Virus record (IMG/VR): IMGVR_UViG_3300029922_000015
Location: 85,935-149,934 of that record
DNA: 64,000 bases
Strand: one strand, 5' to 3'
Source of the DNA: a virus
Made by a program: the position numbers and the translations under genes. Below are positions 30,905-38,229 of this stretch, one piece after another; position 1 is the stretch's first letter, and each line of letters begins with the position of its first letter. Under the pieces are notes generated by a model. The model did not search any database and was not told the DNA's origin. It was given only the letters and a program-made list of their open reading frames with translations.

Positions 30905-31642
30905 TTAAAGATCATTCAAATCACTCAAAAGAGTCTGAGCGTCAAATCCGCTAGGAGATAGATTGTTCTTTTCAATCCAATCGGGAGAAAGTACGGCATA
31001 AGCTTCGTCCATATATACTTTTAGAAAAGTCCACGTAAGACGTAAAAGATTTCCCCACGAAACGCAAGTAAGACCGCTCGCATCGTAATCAATAATATTC
31101 ACGCAATGTCCTCCTAACGATCCAATTGCACCATCTCCATGAGTTCCTTGAGAAGTAATATGCCATTCTTCTTGATTCTCACAATTTTTAGGAAGCGCGA
31201 ATCCAGCATAAACGCCTCCTAATAATGCAATACTTTGTTTAATTTGATTAATATTAGCAGGCTCAATTTCCACAAAAGCAGAAATTTTATGAGCACCTAT
31301 ACCGTTATTTTTCCAGTATTTTAAAACCGTCAACAAATCGCATCCATCATCATTTTCGTGTGTTTGAGGATTATATCCGCTTACCGCTTCATAAGCAACT
31401 AAAGCATCATTATTTGTAGGAACAAAGATATTACCAGCGTTATCTGACCAAGTTTGGGTTTGATGCAACGCTCCCGCGATAGTACAATCCCCAATTTGAT
31501 CGTTTAATAACATAGGAAAATTAGAAACAGAACCATCCCATTTACAAGATTTAGGAGGCTCAGGAAGTGCTTTTGCATATTTGCCGAAATAAAGAGTTCG
31601 ATAATCGTGACGGGGCGGCTTTTTTCCTAAACATTTATGCAT
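30905..31642 (-). CDS. papain-like cysteine-peptidase-fold protein (conserved, unassigned)
   Basis: 245 aa. PMLLNDQIGDCTIAGALHQ (candidate nucleophile Cys in GDC), a middle VSGYNPQTHENDDGCDLLTVLKYW, then GSLGGHCVNIIDYDASGLTCVSWGN (His, then Asp/Trp-Gly) and DEAYAVLSPDWI...GFDAQTLLSDL. I recall this layout from bacterial and phage proteins of C1-peptidase-like fold, without known substrate. No signal peptide. Opposite to its neighbours, next to a homing-endonuclease remnant: a probable cargo insertion. The start at 31640-31642 is chosen because a GTGTAAT element lies 7 bases upstream. Confidence 0.68.
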   Translation of the reverse strand: MHKCLGKKPPRHDYRTLYFGKYAKALPEPPKSCKWDGSVSNFPMLLNDQIGDCTIAGALHQTQTWSDNAGNIFVPTNNDALVAYEAVSGYNPQTHENDDGCDLLTVLKYWKNNGIGAHKISAFVEIEPANINQIKQSIALLGGVYAGFALPKNCENQEEWHITSQGTHGDGAIGSLGGHCVNIIDYDASGLTCVSWGNLLRLTWTFLKVYMDEAYAVLSPDWIEKNNLSPSGFDAQTLLSDLNDL

Positions 31643-31649
31643 ACTAATA

Positions 31650-31656
31650 ATTACAC
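31650..31656 (-). promoter_or_regulatory. GTGTAAT start-proximal element
   Basis: GTGTAAT, 7 bases, ATG at 31642. It also contains the TAA stop of the upstream endonuclease remnant. Confidence 0.4.
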
Positions 31657-31788
31657 ATATTCCCATTTAAATCCGTGTGATTTATATTTAGGTTTGTCTA
31701 ATCCCGCTTTTCTTCGATTACAGAATTCCGAAATACAACTTCTATCGAAACCTAAATTCCTACTTGCTTCGTGAGCCGAAGACCAAAT
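31651..31788 (-). pseudogene. homing endonuclease remnant, C-terminal NUMOD1-like module only
   Basis: 45 codons read IWSSAHEASRNLGFDRSCIS...KSHGFKWEYV and stop. They match the C-terminal module of the GIY-YIG enzyme (IWPSAKEAAYSFGKFNQCSA...MGFKWQYN) in order and spacing. Directly upstream are three in-frame stops, so no nuclease domain remains. A decayed or truncated insertion. Confidence 0.75.
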
Positions 31789-31813
31789 TTACTATCAAAT
31801 TTCAAAAAATTTC

Positions 31814-31842
31814 TTGACAATATGTAAACTTTCCTTAATAAT
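31814..31842 (+). promoter_or_regulatory. leaderless promoter
   Basis: TTGACA, 17 bases, AATAAT, 6 bases, ATG at 31849. Confidence 0.72.
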
Positions 31843-31848
31843 TACACT

Positions 31849-32100
31849 ATGCGTCCAGAATTAGTTTATCCTTCCGAAGAAAATCCGGTTTATTGTCATG
31901 ATTGCAAGGAACATATCAGGGAAAATGATTTGTTTGGACGTTTTCGCGGCCAATGGACTATTTTGTATTGCGCTAAGTGTTTCGGTACTTATTGCGACAA
32001 AGAAATGGATTATAATCATCCAGAGATTGTTAAATTGATGGAAATGAAACTAAACTCTAATCGGCGTTACACAGAGGAAGATTTAATAAAGAAATATTAA
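31849..32100 (+). CDS. zinc-ribbon-like protein, 83 aa
   Basis: Cys16-x-x-Cys19 (CHDC) and Cys41-x-x-Cys44 (CAKC) form a four-Cys zinc ribbon, followed by a charged helix (IVKLMEMKLN). Could bind DNA or protein. Not otherwise recognised. Confidence 0.65.
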   Translation: MRPELVYPSEENPVYCHDCKEHIRENDLFGRFRGQWTILYCAKCFGTYCDKEMDYNHPEIVKLMEMKLNSNRRYTEEDLIKKY

Positions 32101-32108
32101 AAAAAGAT

Positions 32109-32137
32109 TTGACAAGGCGCGTATCCTGTGAGATCAT
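32109..32137 (+). promoter_or_regulatory. leaderless promoter with GCGTATC spacer motif
   Basis: TTGACA, 17 bases, GATCAT, 6 bases, ATG at 32144. Confidence 0.72.
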
Positions 32138-32143
32138 TAACTC

Positions 32144-32896
32144 ATGAACTCGAAAATCCGCTTTGGAGTTGAAATTGAAGGGGGATGGAAAAACGCCTCT
32201 AAAATTACTTCTCTCATCAAAGATGACGGATCGGTTATTATACCGGAATACTCTTCCCTCTATTCCATTTTCACGGGGCGCGGACATCTTACTCCAAGAG
32301 AAAAAGCCCAAATTATTAAAGCAAAACCTAGCAATCTTTGTGGTGAGGTAGCGAGTCCGGTTTTCAATACGTTGCCTCAATTCAAACGGTGGACTCGGCG
32401 CGTTTATCCCGACGCCACAAACGCTACTTGTGGTTTGCATATCCATGTTTCTTTCCCCCGTCTTATAGATTATGCGACATTAATGACACGCAGTTTTAAT
32501 AGTCGCTTTTTGTCAGAAATAAATCGGTTTGGAGAGAATTTTGTTGATAAAGACGAAGCGATGGCCAAAATTTATTGGGATCGTTTCTTTAACAAAAATA
32601 GTTATTCTTTAAAAAAGTTCTGCCCTCTTGGAACTTTGCAAAACGATGCGGGACATAAATATCGTTTCATTAATTACGGAGCTTTTACTTATACTGATAG
32701 AAAGCGAACGTTCGAATGTCGGTCTTTTCCGGCTTTTAATCAGCGAGGATTGGCGGAAAAGGCCGTTGAATTGTTTTTGAAATTGTGTGAGGATTATATC
32801 GCGGAATTTGCTAATCCCGAAGACCCGGAAATCGTGTTGAATATGCAAGTCCTCAAAAGGTATCTTTCACCCGATGAGTCTTTAAATAAGGAATAA
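32144..32896 (+). CDS. amidoligase-like enzyme AL7
   Basis: 250 aa, the longest. RFGVEIEGGWK (6-16), CGEVASPVF, CGLHIHVS (about 98-105) and KRTFECRSF (about 190-198). It resembles AL2 and AL8 most (DATNATCGLHIH, LECR/FECR ending in FPAF). Key residues intact. Downstream is an SH3-like gene, as AL5 has one upstream. Confidence 0.82.
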   Translation: MNSKIRFGVEIEGGWKNASKITSLIKDDGSVIIPEYSSLYSIFTGRGHLTPREKAQIIKAKPSNLCGEVASPVFNTLPQFKRWTRRVYPDATNATCGLHIHVSFPRLIDYATLMTRSFNSRFLSEINRFGENFVDKDEAMAKIYWDRFFNKNSYSLKKFCPLGTLQNDAGHKYRFINYGAFTYTDRKRTFECRSFPAFNQRGLAEKAVELFLKLCEDYIAEFANPEDPEIVLNMQVLKRYLSPDESLNKE

Positions 32897-32900
32897 ACAA

Positions 32901-33092
32901 ATGAAATTTAAGGTAAACGATATCGTTGTAATCAAAGCTTATCAAAACGACGAAATGAATGGTGAGGGGCGCGTTACTCAAATCCATTCCGATAAGCATG
33001 TTACGCATAGCATTCACGTATCTAACATGAATATGCCTTATTGCGGGGGCGTTTGTCAGTGGTTTAAACCGGACGAACTTATAAAGAAATAA
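32901..33092 (+). CDS. SH3/KOW-like small protein, 63 aa
   Basis: MKFKVNDIVVIKAYQNDEMNG opens a barrel-like beta protein that ends CQWFKPDELIKK. Preceded by TAAACAA,ATG without Shine-Dalgarno. Possibly co-transcribed with AL7. Confidence 0.62.
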   Translation: MKFKVNDIVVIKAYQNDEMNGEGRVTQIHSDKHVTHSIHVSNMNMPYCGGVCQWFKPDELIKK

Positions 33093-33097
33093 ACGTA

Positions 33098-33361
33098 ATG
33101 GAAAACTCTTTTGTTATTCAATATCTTCCAATAGGAGAAAAGGAATGGTGCAATTTCGAAAGTGCGTTTGGAGCGGATGGTTTTTATTCCTACGAACGAG
33201 CCTGCCAACTTTTAGACGAATGGAACGCGCTATATGTTAATAAGCTAGTCCATGTTTATAAAAATAAAGAACTAAGAGCCTTAAAAGGTGTGTCGGGCTG
33301 GCGCGTTGTCGAAAAGATCGGAAATGAATATTTCCCTTTGAAAAAGAACTTGGAAGTATGA
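33098..33361 (+). CDS. hypothetical protein, 87 aa
   Basis: FVIQYLPIGEKEWCNFESAF, then a helix and strands. The opening F-x-I-Q...W recurs in 43384-43578 and 47528-47740 and may mark a small diverged family. Confidence 0.6.
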   Translation: MENSFVIQYLPIGEKEWCNFESAFGADGFYSYERACQLLDEWNALYVNKLVHVYKNKELRALKGVSGWRVVEKIGNEYFPLKKNLEV

Positions 33362-33567
33362 TTGCGCAACTCACTCAAAACATTGTTGATATCGATGGCG
33401 AGCGATTTAATTTGCCGATTGATAATTTTGGATTGTCCGAATACTTCAAAAAGCCTAATAATCCCGACAAAATTAAATTTAAAGATAGACTAACGGCGCG
33501 GGAACGATTGGCCGTCATTCAACGAAACAAACGAAATGGCACGTTTGGACTGCTTTATAATTTGTAA
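33358..33567 (+). CDS. hypothetical protein, 69 aa
   Basis: Soluble and Asn-rich (DNFGLSEYFKKPNNPDKIKF). ATGA overlap with the upstream gene. Not recognised. Confidence 0.57.
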   Translation: MIAQLTQNIVDIDGERFNLPIDNFGLSEYFKKPNNPDKIKFKDRLTARERLAVIQRNKRNGTFGLLYNL

Positions 33568-33575
33568 AATTTTTC

Positions 33576-33604
33576 TTGACATCGCGTAAATAGCGCGATA
33601 TAAT
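33576..33604 (+). promoter_or_regulatory. leaderless promoter onto an 11-codon GTG micro-ORF
   Basis: TTGACA, 17 bases, TATAAT (perfect), 6 bases, GTG at 33611. Confidence 0.8.
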
Positions 33605-33610
33605 TATCTT

Positions 33611-33646
33611 GTGAGCCTTATCTGCAATCCCCTTCTCGCGAACTAA
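33611..33646 (+). CDS. leaderless micro-ORF, 11 aa (possible leader peptide)
   Basis: GTG in exact leaderless register, 11 codons (MSLICNPLLAN), stop, then 2 bases and the ATG of the 137-aa gene. Could deliver ribosomes to the next gene by reinitiation, or be chance. Confidence 0.35.
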   Translation: MSLICNPLLAN

Positions 33647-33648
33647 AC

Positions 33649-34062
33649 ATGAAAATCGAATCTAATGTCTCGGATGAGATTATAAACAATGCGCTTATCG
33701 GCGCGCGGGAAGGGGCGACGTGCTATTGGGCTCAAAGTCGATTATTCGATCCGAATAAACGAAAGGATATTAAACTCCATCTCAATCCCTTGGAAGGAAG
33801 ATATTTTGTTGGCGAAGGTAAATATGATGGCGAGGAACTTTGGCTAAACTCCGAGTGCGGAAATAAAGCACTATCATTTTTTGAAGAGGAAAATCCTGAA
33901 ATTGAACTTTTTGTGACTCATTGTAGGATTAGTCGCGGATTGCTTTTAATGTCCGAAAAGTATCCCAAGCATTTTGCGGATTTGATTGGCGAGAACGACG
34001 ATGCAACGACCCACGATGTTTTCCTCCAATGCTGTCTTCTTAATAATGTAATTTATGGTTAA
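33649..34062 (+). CDS. hypothetical protein, 137 aa
   Basis: Acidic soluble protein (SNVSDEIINNALIGAREGATCYWAQS). The opening resembles phage proteins with ALeGGinYWa patterns, but not enough to assign. Overlaps the next gene by 8 bases. Confidence 0.62.
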   Translation: MKIESNVSDEIINNALIGAREGATCYWAQSRLFDPNKRKDIKLHLNPLEGRYFVGEGKYDGEELWLNSECGNKALSFFEEENPEIELFVTHCRISRGLLLMSEKYPKHFADLIGENDDATTHDVFLQCCLLNNVIYG

Positions 34063-34324
34063 ATATAAAATTCGTCGTTCGGATGGTTTGTTTTATAATC
34101 CCGGCAAACCGGGAGTTAGATATCATCGTTTCGGCAAGGAATTTATCGAAAAGAATTTTGATAAAACGGGCAAACTTTATTCTAAAATTGGCATGGCGCG
34201 TCGAGCGATTGAAGATATAGCGTTACCTGTAAATAAAAGTTGGGCCGGAGAATTTTGTCAAACTCCTTATAACTGTGATTTGATTGAAGTGACTTTTATT
34301 CAACATTGCCGAGTAATTAAATGA
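34055..34324 (+). CDS. hypothetical protein, 89 aa
   Basis: YKIRRSDGLFYNPGKPGVRYHRFGKEF, then the helix SKIGMARRAIEDI. Resembles small phage proteins with KxxGKxYskxGxAxxAI. ATGA overlap downstream. Confidence 0.6.
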   Translation: MVKYKIRRSDGLFYNPGKPGVRYHRFGKEFIEKNFDKTGKLYSKIGMARRAIEDIALPVNKSWAGEFCQTPYNCDLIEVTFIQHCRVIK

Positions 34325-34503
34325 GCAAATCTAAAGTAAAATGTAAGACGCCATCAAAGGCTCAAGTCAATTTCAAGCACGAACAACGAAAGAAGATGAA
34401 TCGCGAGATTCGTCATTCGGATCGACAACAAGAGGAATTTTTAGCGTATCGGCGCGAGGCTCAAGATAGATGTGTTAGCGAGTCTTGCGGGCCAGAAATT
34501 TAA
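34321..34503 (+). CDS. hypothetical basic protein, 60 aa
   Basis: Basic, helical (VNFKHEQRKKMNREIRHSDRQ). Not recognised; last gene before the RNA-like block. Confidence 0.55.
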   Translation: MSKSKVKCKTPSKAQVNFKHEQRKKMNREIRHSDRQQEEFLAYRREAQDRCVSESCGPEI

Positions 34504-34780
34504 AACAATTTTTAACTCACTATCTATTAATTAGATAGCTATATAATCGAGTGAGAAGTACGGTAGCTCCCAAAAATCCAGTGATTATTTGAAGTTAAGA
34601 AGCAAAATGGATTAACAAAGATTCTAAAAGATAACAATTTTCCGAAACGACGGTTGCAAACGTTGTCACGTAAAGAGATTGTTATCGAGGTTGTAATCAC
34701 TCTCAATTTTAGTTTACAAATTAATCGCCTCGCACGAGGAAAGCGCCGCCAGCGCGAAGACAGTGAAACTTAATTAATTT
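34504..34780 (+). ncRNA. structured RNA candidate with nested perfect stems
   Basis: Three nested stems share one axis: GTGATTA/TAATCAC (34581-34587 with 34694-34700), GATAACAAT/ATTGTTATC (34630-34638 with 34678-34686) and ACGAC/GTTGT (34647-34651 with 34662-34666). A separate 5' stem is CTCACT/AGTGAG. No ORF of note. The nesting is far better than expected by chance. Leader of the 98-aa gene or an independent RNA. Confidence 0.55.
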
Positions 34781-35077
34781 ATGATCATATTTTTATCCAA
34801 GGAACAAAAGGCTAAGTATAAAACTTGGCGGAAAACCATTCAAATCGATACGGAAGAAACCTGTGATATTGGTTATGATGTTATAACGGTTACTCGCGGA
34901 AGTATCGGAGATTCGATTGTCGCTTCTTACGGAGACGATCAATGCAATCTTACAATTGACGACGACGGTTTTCTAATTAATTATGGCGATACTTTTGTTT
35001 ATCCAGAAATCGAGGTAGACATTCAAGAATATCATAAAAAACTAAAAGAATTCGAGAATTTGCTTGACAGCCAATAA
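34781..35077 (+). CDS. hypothetical acidic protein, 98 aa
   Basis: Beta-rich (CDIGYDVITVTRGSIGDSIVA) with an acidic C-terminal helix. The next promoter's -35 is inside its last codons. Not recognised. Confidence 0.6.
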   Translation: MIIFLSKEQKAKYKTWRKTIQIDTEETCDIGYDVITVTRGSIGDSIVASYGDDQCNLTIDDDGFLINYGDTFVYPEIEVDIQEYHKKLKEFENLLDSQ

Positions 35078-35092
35078 ATCGCCGTTTATAAT
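35064..35092 (+). promoter_or_regulatory. leaderless promoter with ATAAATC spacer motif (best match)
   Basis: TTGACA, 17 bases, TATAAT, 6 bases, ATG at 35099. Both hexamers perfect. Confidence 0.9.
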
Positions 35093-35098
35093 ATTAGT

Positions 35099-35437
35099 AT
35101 GAACACTACTACCTTCACCGCCTCCTCAATGCGCAGTCCTCTCGCTTCCCTCGGCATGTTTAAGCGCACTAAGCGCAAGTCATGGGAGTTCGACGGACGC
35201 GCCGCTCGCCGGAAGCAGACTGGCGAGATTTACAACGGGCCTGAAATTGATATCTCTGAGTATCTTGTGCAGCAAAACGCAAAAACCGTTAAGATTAAGT
35301 TTATCGCTAAGAGCGGAGTTTACCTTTTCCCCGATCGTCGCGAATTCCCGAATAAGGATATCTCGGGCGCGAAGGAATATGCTCGACTTAAGGGCTTCTC
35401 GATTCTCAAGCTCGGAGGAATCAAGATTCGACTTTAA
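35099..35437 (+). CDS. hypothetical basic protein, 112 aa, probably abundant
   Basis: GC-biased codons (AAG, CTC, GGC, CGC) and a perfect promoter suggest high expression. The N-terminal 45 residues are basic and flexible (FKRTKRKSWEFDGRAARRK); the rest is beta-rich (AKTVKIKFIAKSGVYLF). Not recognised. Confidence 0.65.
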   Translation: MNTTTFTASSMRSPLASLGMFKRTKRKSWEFDGRAARRKQTGEIYNGPEIDISEYLVQQNAKTVKIKFIAKSGVYLFPDRREFPNKDISGAKEYARLKGFSILKLGGIKIRL

Positions 35438-35522
35438 TTTATAGGGTTAAAAACTGTCGAAATCCGCCATTGATTAAAGGGAATACGAACAGACATTAAC
35501 CTTATAAAAATTTATAAACACT

Positions 35523-35723
35523 ATGGAAACAAACAAAGACAAGCACGCATCGGTACAATACGTGAACGCTCCTAATCTCGGGGCGCTCCAAACGCAAGTT
35601 AATCAACTTCTCCATGATTCGGCCACGAAGGCTGGATTGCAGGGTCGATTGGTTGGCTCGCCCGCCTCGATTACGGTTGATAATCAGCCCGCGCTGGTTC
35701 AGGCTATCGAATTTGCAGCGTAA
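35523..35723 (+). CDS. hypothetical protein, 66 aa, probably abundant
   Basis: GC-biased codons like the gene upstream. NLGALQTQVNQLLHDSATKAG helix, then strands. Followed 21 bases later by a terminator hairpin with a conserved loop. Confidence 0.62.
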   Translation: METNKDKHASVQYVNAPNLGALQTQVNQLLHDSATKAGLQGRLVGSPASITVDNQPALVQAIEFAA

Positions 35724-35744
35724 GTTGGGATTGCTGTTCATGGG

Positions 35745-35776
35745 ATATAGGCGGGAGTAACTAACGCCTATATTTT
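35745..35776 (+). terminator. terminator with 11-base conserved loop (hairpin H1)
   Basis: 9-bp stem ATATAGGCG/CGCCTATAT, loop GGAGTAACTAA, then TTTT. The loop sequence recurs in H2 (55088-55106) and H3 (56073-56093). Confidence 0.78.
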
Positions 35777-35788
35777 CCGTAAAATTAC

Positions 35789-35817
35789 TTGATTTTTCGC
35801 TCAAGTAGTGCTATAAT
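35789..35817 (+). promoter_or_regulatory. leaderless promoter
   Basis: TTGATT, 17 bases, TATAAT, 6 bases, ATG at 35824. Confidence 0.75.
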
Positions 35818-35823
35818 CTCTTC

Positions 35824-35994
35824 ATGCGTAAAACTAAAAGTTTAGGCCGAATTACCGATTTGGGTTATTCGGTTTACCAGAGCGATGATAGATGGTCGCT
35901 CGAAAAGAATGGTAAAGCCTGTGATGTCGCGCCTTGTGGCGCTACGCAATCCCAAGCCGTCAAACAGTTTATGGATTACCTTAGAATAAAATAA
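35824..35994 (+). CDS. hypothetical protein, 56 aa
   Basis: GRITDLGYSVYQSDDRWSLEKNGKACDVAPCG, then the helix SQAVKQFMDYLRI. Not recognised; the start is fixed by the promoter. Confidence 0.6.
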   Translation: MRKTKSLGRITDLGYSVYQSDDRWSLEKNGKACDVAPCGATQSQAVKQFMDYLRIK

Positions 35995-35996
35995 TT

Positions 35997-36320
35997 ATGA
36001 AAGTTGAAATTGCAAATCGAGAGTTTTTTATTGATGCGTTGCGTAAGGCTCGGACAAAGGCTGTCGCGAAAGCTAAAAGTGATCTGAAATTCTATCAAGA
36101 TAATCTAGCCGATAAAAAAGCTAAGGCGAAGAAATGGTTTTCGGGCGTTGGCGATTGGGAAGTTAGGTTTGGCGAGTCATACGTTCAAGACGCGGTTAAT
36201 GCCGTTACGGACTCAGAAAAGCTTTTGTCGCATCTCGAAACCGTTTTGCTCAGCAAGAATACGGGAACGGTTTACTTGGAAAACGAAGAAATTACCCTGC
36301 TAGCTCCATTTATTAAGTAA
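35997..36320 (+). CDS. hypothetical protein, 107 aa
   Basis: Lys-rich helix (LRKARTKAVAKAKSDLKFYQDN), then a mixed part. Resembles a coiled-coil hairpin. Not recognised. Confidence 0.62.
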   Translation: MKVEIANREFFIDALRKARTKAVAKAKSDLKFYQDNLADKKAKAKKWFSGVGDWEVRFGESYVQDAVNAVTDSEKLLSHLETVLLSKNTGTVYLENEEITLLAPFIK

Positions 36321-36323
36321 CCT

Positions 36324-36656
36324 ATGGAGATTACAGGACGATATGCTCCCAATGAAAATAGTTTGCGCAATCAATCTATTTTCTATCTAAACAATGGGGT
36401 TAAAGCTACTGTCGAAGAAACGGCGGTGTTAGGTCGCATAATCGTTCAACTTGAAGACGGTTTGGGGTATTGGACTAATCTGAATGGGTTGAAAAATCTG
36501 CCCTTACGCTTTCAATTCGCTAGGGCTTGGGAAGATAAAGATAAGAATGTTTTGCGTCCATTGTTTTCAAGAATCTATCCTAATCCCGGTTGCGAAGGAC
36601 TTATGCTCGCGGGCGAAGTGCGCGATTTGTATCGGGGTCGAGAATGGATTGAATAA
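36324..36656 (+). CDS. hypothetical protein, 110 aa
   Basis: A soluble beta-rich protein (GRIIVQLEDGLGYWTNLNGL). One-base overlap with the next gene. Not recognised. Confidence 0.6.
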   Translation: MEITGRYAPNENSLRNQSIFYLNNGVKATVEETAVLGRIIVQLEDGLGYWTNLNGLKNLPLRFQFARAWEDKDKNVLRPLFSRIYPNPGCEGLMLAGEVRDLYRGREWIE

Positions 36657-36889
36657 TGAATGTCGAACCTCCTATAACAAAATCTATTTCCAAAAAACAG
36701 TTACTTAAGGAATCAATCGATAAAAGAGATTCCATTGCGCGTTTTAAGATCGGGCTGACTGTTATGTCTTTTCAAGAATTAGATGAATCGGAGATGAGTT
36801 TTCTGAAAATTCCTTTAATAATGAAAAGCTTGGACGATTGGCTGGATTTTTTGAACGAACAAGTCGAAAAAGGTATTGACAAGTCATAA
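36656..36889 (+). CDS. hypothetical protein, 77 aa
   Basis: Helical, with an IPLIMKSLDDWLDFLNEQVEK ending that contains the next -35 box. Not recognised. Confidence 0.58.
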   Translation: MNVEPPITKSISKKQLLKESIDKRDSIARFKIGLTVMSFQELDESEMSFLKIPLIMKSLDDWLDFLNEQVEKGIDKS

Positions 36890-36904
36890 ACCGTATAATA
36901 CAAT
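36876..36904 (+). promoter_or_regulatory. leaderless promoter with ATAAACC spacer motif
   Basis: TTGACA, 17 bases, TACAAT, 6 bases, ATG at 36911. Confidence 0.78.
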
Positions 36905-36910
36905 TATCGC

Positions 36911-37039
36911 ATGGCTAGAATTATAGTTTATATTATGATGACCGCCTCTTGGATTATGATCGTCGGCGGCGCGATTATAATGCTTGTCAGTTGTGGTTTT
37001 TGTATCAAAGATATTCTATATGTGCTCACCAGACTCTAA
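36911..37039 (+). CDS. membrane peptide, 42 aa
   Basis: Residues 4-32 are hydrophobic (IIVYIMMTASWIMIVGGAII), one span. The start is in exact leaderless register. Confidence 0.58.
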   Translation: MARIIVYIMMTASWIMIVGGAIIMLVSCGFCIKDILYVLTRL

Positions 37040-37259
37040 ACAATTCTATCTGAATTATTGCGCGGGATTGGTTGTTTTAGACCCGATTGGCGAAGATATT
37101 TACTTTTTTGAGCCTTGCATTAAGCATAAGAACGCAACAATCTTTAGTATCAATATGATTTTGGGATTTTATGAGCGATGGAAAGGCGTGCCCGAGATAA
37201 TCAATTCTCTTCGCGTTTTTAATATGCCAATTGAATTGTTTATTCAGCAATTAAAATAA
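37020..37259 (+). CDS. hypothetical protein, 79 aa
   Basis: MCSPDSKQFYLNYCAGLVVLD; Cys-containing soluble alpha/beta. The ATG at 37020 is chosen; the longer ORF lies within the membrane peptide gene. Confidence 0.55.
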   Translation: MCSPDSKQFYLNYCAGLVVLDPIGEDIYFFEPCIKHKNATIFSINMILGFYERWKGVPEIINSLRVFNMPIELFIQQLK

Positions 37260-37261
37260 AT

Positions 37262-37290
37262 TTGACAAACAAGAGTTGGTTTCCGATTAA
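37262..37290 (+). promoter_or_regulatory. weak promoter upstream of an RNA-like block
   Basis: TTGACA, 17 bases, GATTAA. The -10 is poor; no ATG at the leaderless position. Confidence 0.35.
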
Positions 37291-37476
37291 CGCTCGCAAA
37301 ATCGTCTGTGATCAAGGAACATAGAGCAATCTATTAATCATTAAAAAGTGGCGTGGGAGAAAATTCGTAGCATTTTCGTTTGTACCACTAAACTCTGTAG
37401 ATAAAGAATTCCTTTCATCCAAGAAAATAACAGGAATCGATATCAAAATGTCCAAAGTTGAGATGGAGATTCAATA
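37291..37476 (+). ncRNA. candidate structured RNA
   Basis: No convincing gene. Double-stem hairpin AGTGG/CCACT enclosing GAAAAT/ATTTTC with symmetrical 7-base internal loops (about 37348-37390). Precedes the zinc-ribbon gene. Confidence 0.38.
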
Positions 37477-37635
37477 ATGACCGCGAGCCTTGTTTGTTCA
37501 GATTGCCAAGAAAAGGTTATTGAAACGATGGTCGGCAAGCCCGCATCTAAAGCTTTCTATTGTCCGTTTTGTGATGATTTTGTCAGACCTAAAAAGAGCT
37601 TGACATCGAACGAAACCGAACCTATAAAGGAATAA
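37477..37635 (+). CDS. zinc-ribbon protein, 52 aa
   Basis: Cys7-x-x-Cys10 and Cys29-x-x-Cys32 (CSDC, CPFC) give a complete four-Cys ribbon. Its 3' end contains the promoter of the next gene. Could bind DNA or RNA. Confidence 0.65.
   Translation: MTASLVCSDCQEKVIETMVGKPASKAFYCPFCDDFVRPKKSLTSNETEPIKE
37600..37628 (+). promoter_or_regulatory. leaderless promoter
   Basis: TTGACA, 17 bases, TATAAA, 6 bases, ATG at 37635; lies within the upstream coding region. Confidence 0.72.
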
Positions 37636-37961
37636 TGGCTGATAATTATTTTATGGTTTACCGAGCGAAACCTCCCTTTGAGGTATTTAAAGGGGTGCGG
37701 TTTGGGCGCGTTGATTACGCTGGTGCTTCGCACAATCAACAAGATTGCGAGCGATTAGTTACGGCTTTGAACGGCGGCAAACCTAGGGGTTTTAAAGCCA
37801 ACGTCACTAGCGCGGCGCTCAAGATTCTCCAAAAGAACTTGGAGAACGTTTTGTTTGAGCCCGCGAAGGTATTTCCGCCCGATGGCATCGCAAAGATTCC
37901 CGATGTTTTTACCGTGACTTACGATTCGCTTATTGATGAATTGCAGGAGGTTTACACATGA
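37635..37961 (+). CDS. hypothetical protein, 108 aa
   Basis: YFMVYRAKPPFEVFKGVRFG, then the helix NQQDCERLVTALNGG and a helical C-terminus. ATGA overlap downstream. Not recognised. Confidence 0.6.
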   Translation: MADNYFMVYRAKPPFEVFKGVRFGRVDYAGASHNQQDCERLVTALNGGKPRGFKANVTSAALKILQKNLENVLFEPAKVFPPDGIAKIPDVFTVTYDSLIDELQEVYT

Positions 37962-38191
37962 TTATTGTTATAGTAATGTTGGTTATTATTAACATCGCAT
38001 TCGTTTTGTTGGTAAGTGAAAGCCAGAGCGAGGTAAAGCATTTGAAGGCATTGAACGAATCTTATAAAGATTATAATCAAATTTGGCGCGATTTAGCTGA
38101 GCAACGATTAGATACCATCGCGAAAAGAAACTTTGAAATTGTTAAATTAATTAGAAAGTTGCAAAAATATGGATTGGATAAAGAAAAGTGA
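37958..38191 (+). CDS. membrane-anchored coiled-coil protein, 77 aa
   Basis: One N-terminal transmembrane helix (residues 2-20, IIVIVMLVIINIAFVLLV), then about 55 residues of charged helix. Topology resembles an i-spanin or other membrane-anchored coiled coil, but no lysis genes are adjacent. Confidence 0.6.
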   Translation: MIIVIVMLVIINIAFVLLVSESQSEVKHLKALNESYKDYNQIWRDLAEQRLDTIAKRNFEIVKLIRKLQKYGLDKEK

Positions 38192-38200
38192 AAATTTCTC

Positions 38201-38229
38201 TTGACACGACATAAATCGTATGCGATGAT
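38201..38229 (+). promoter_or_regulatory. promoter with ATAAATC spacer motif, no ORF at +1
   Basis: TTGACA, 17 bases, GATGAT. The downstream transcript begins with short minigene-like ORFs, not a leaderless gene. Confidence 0.6.
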
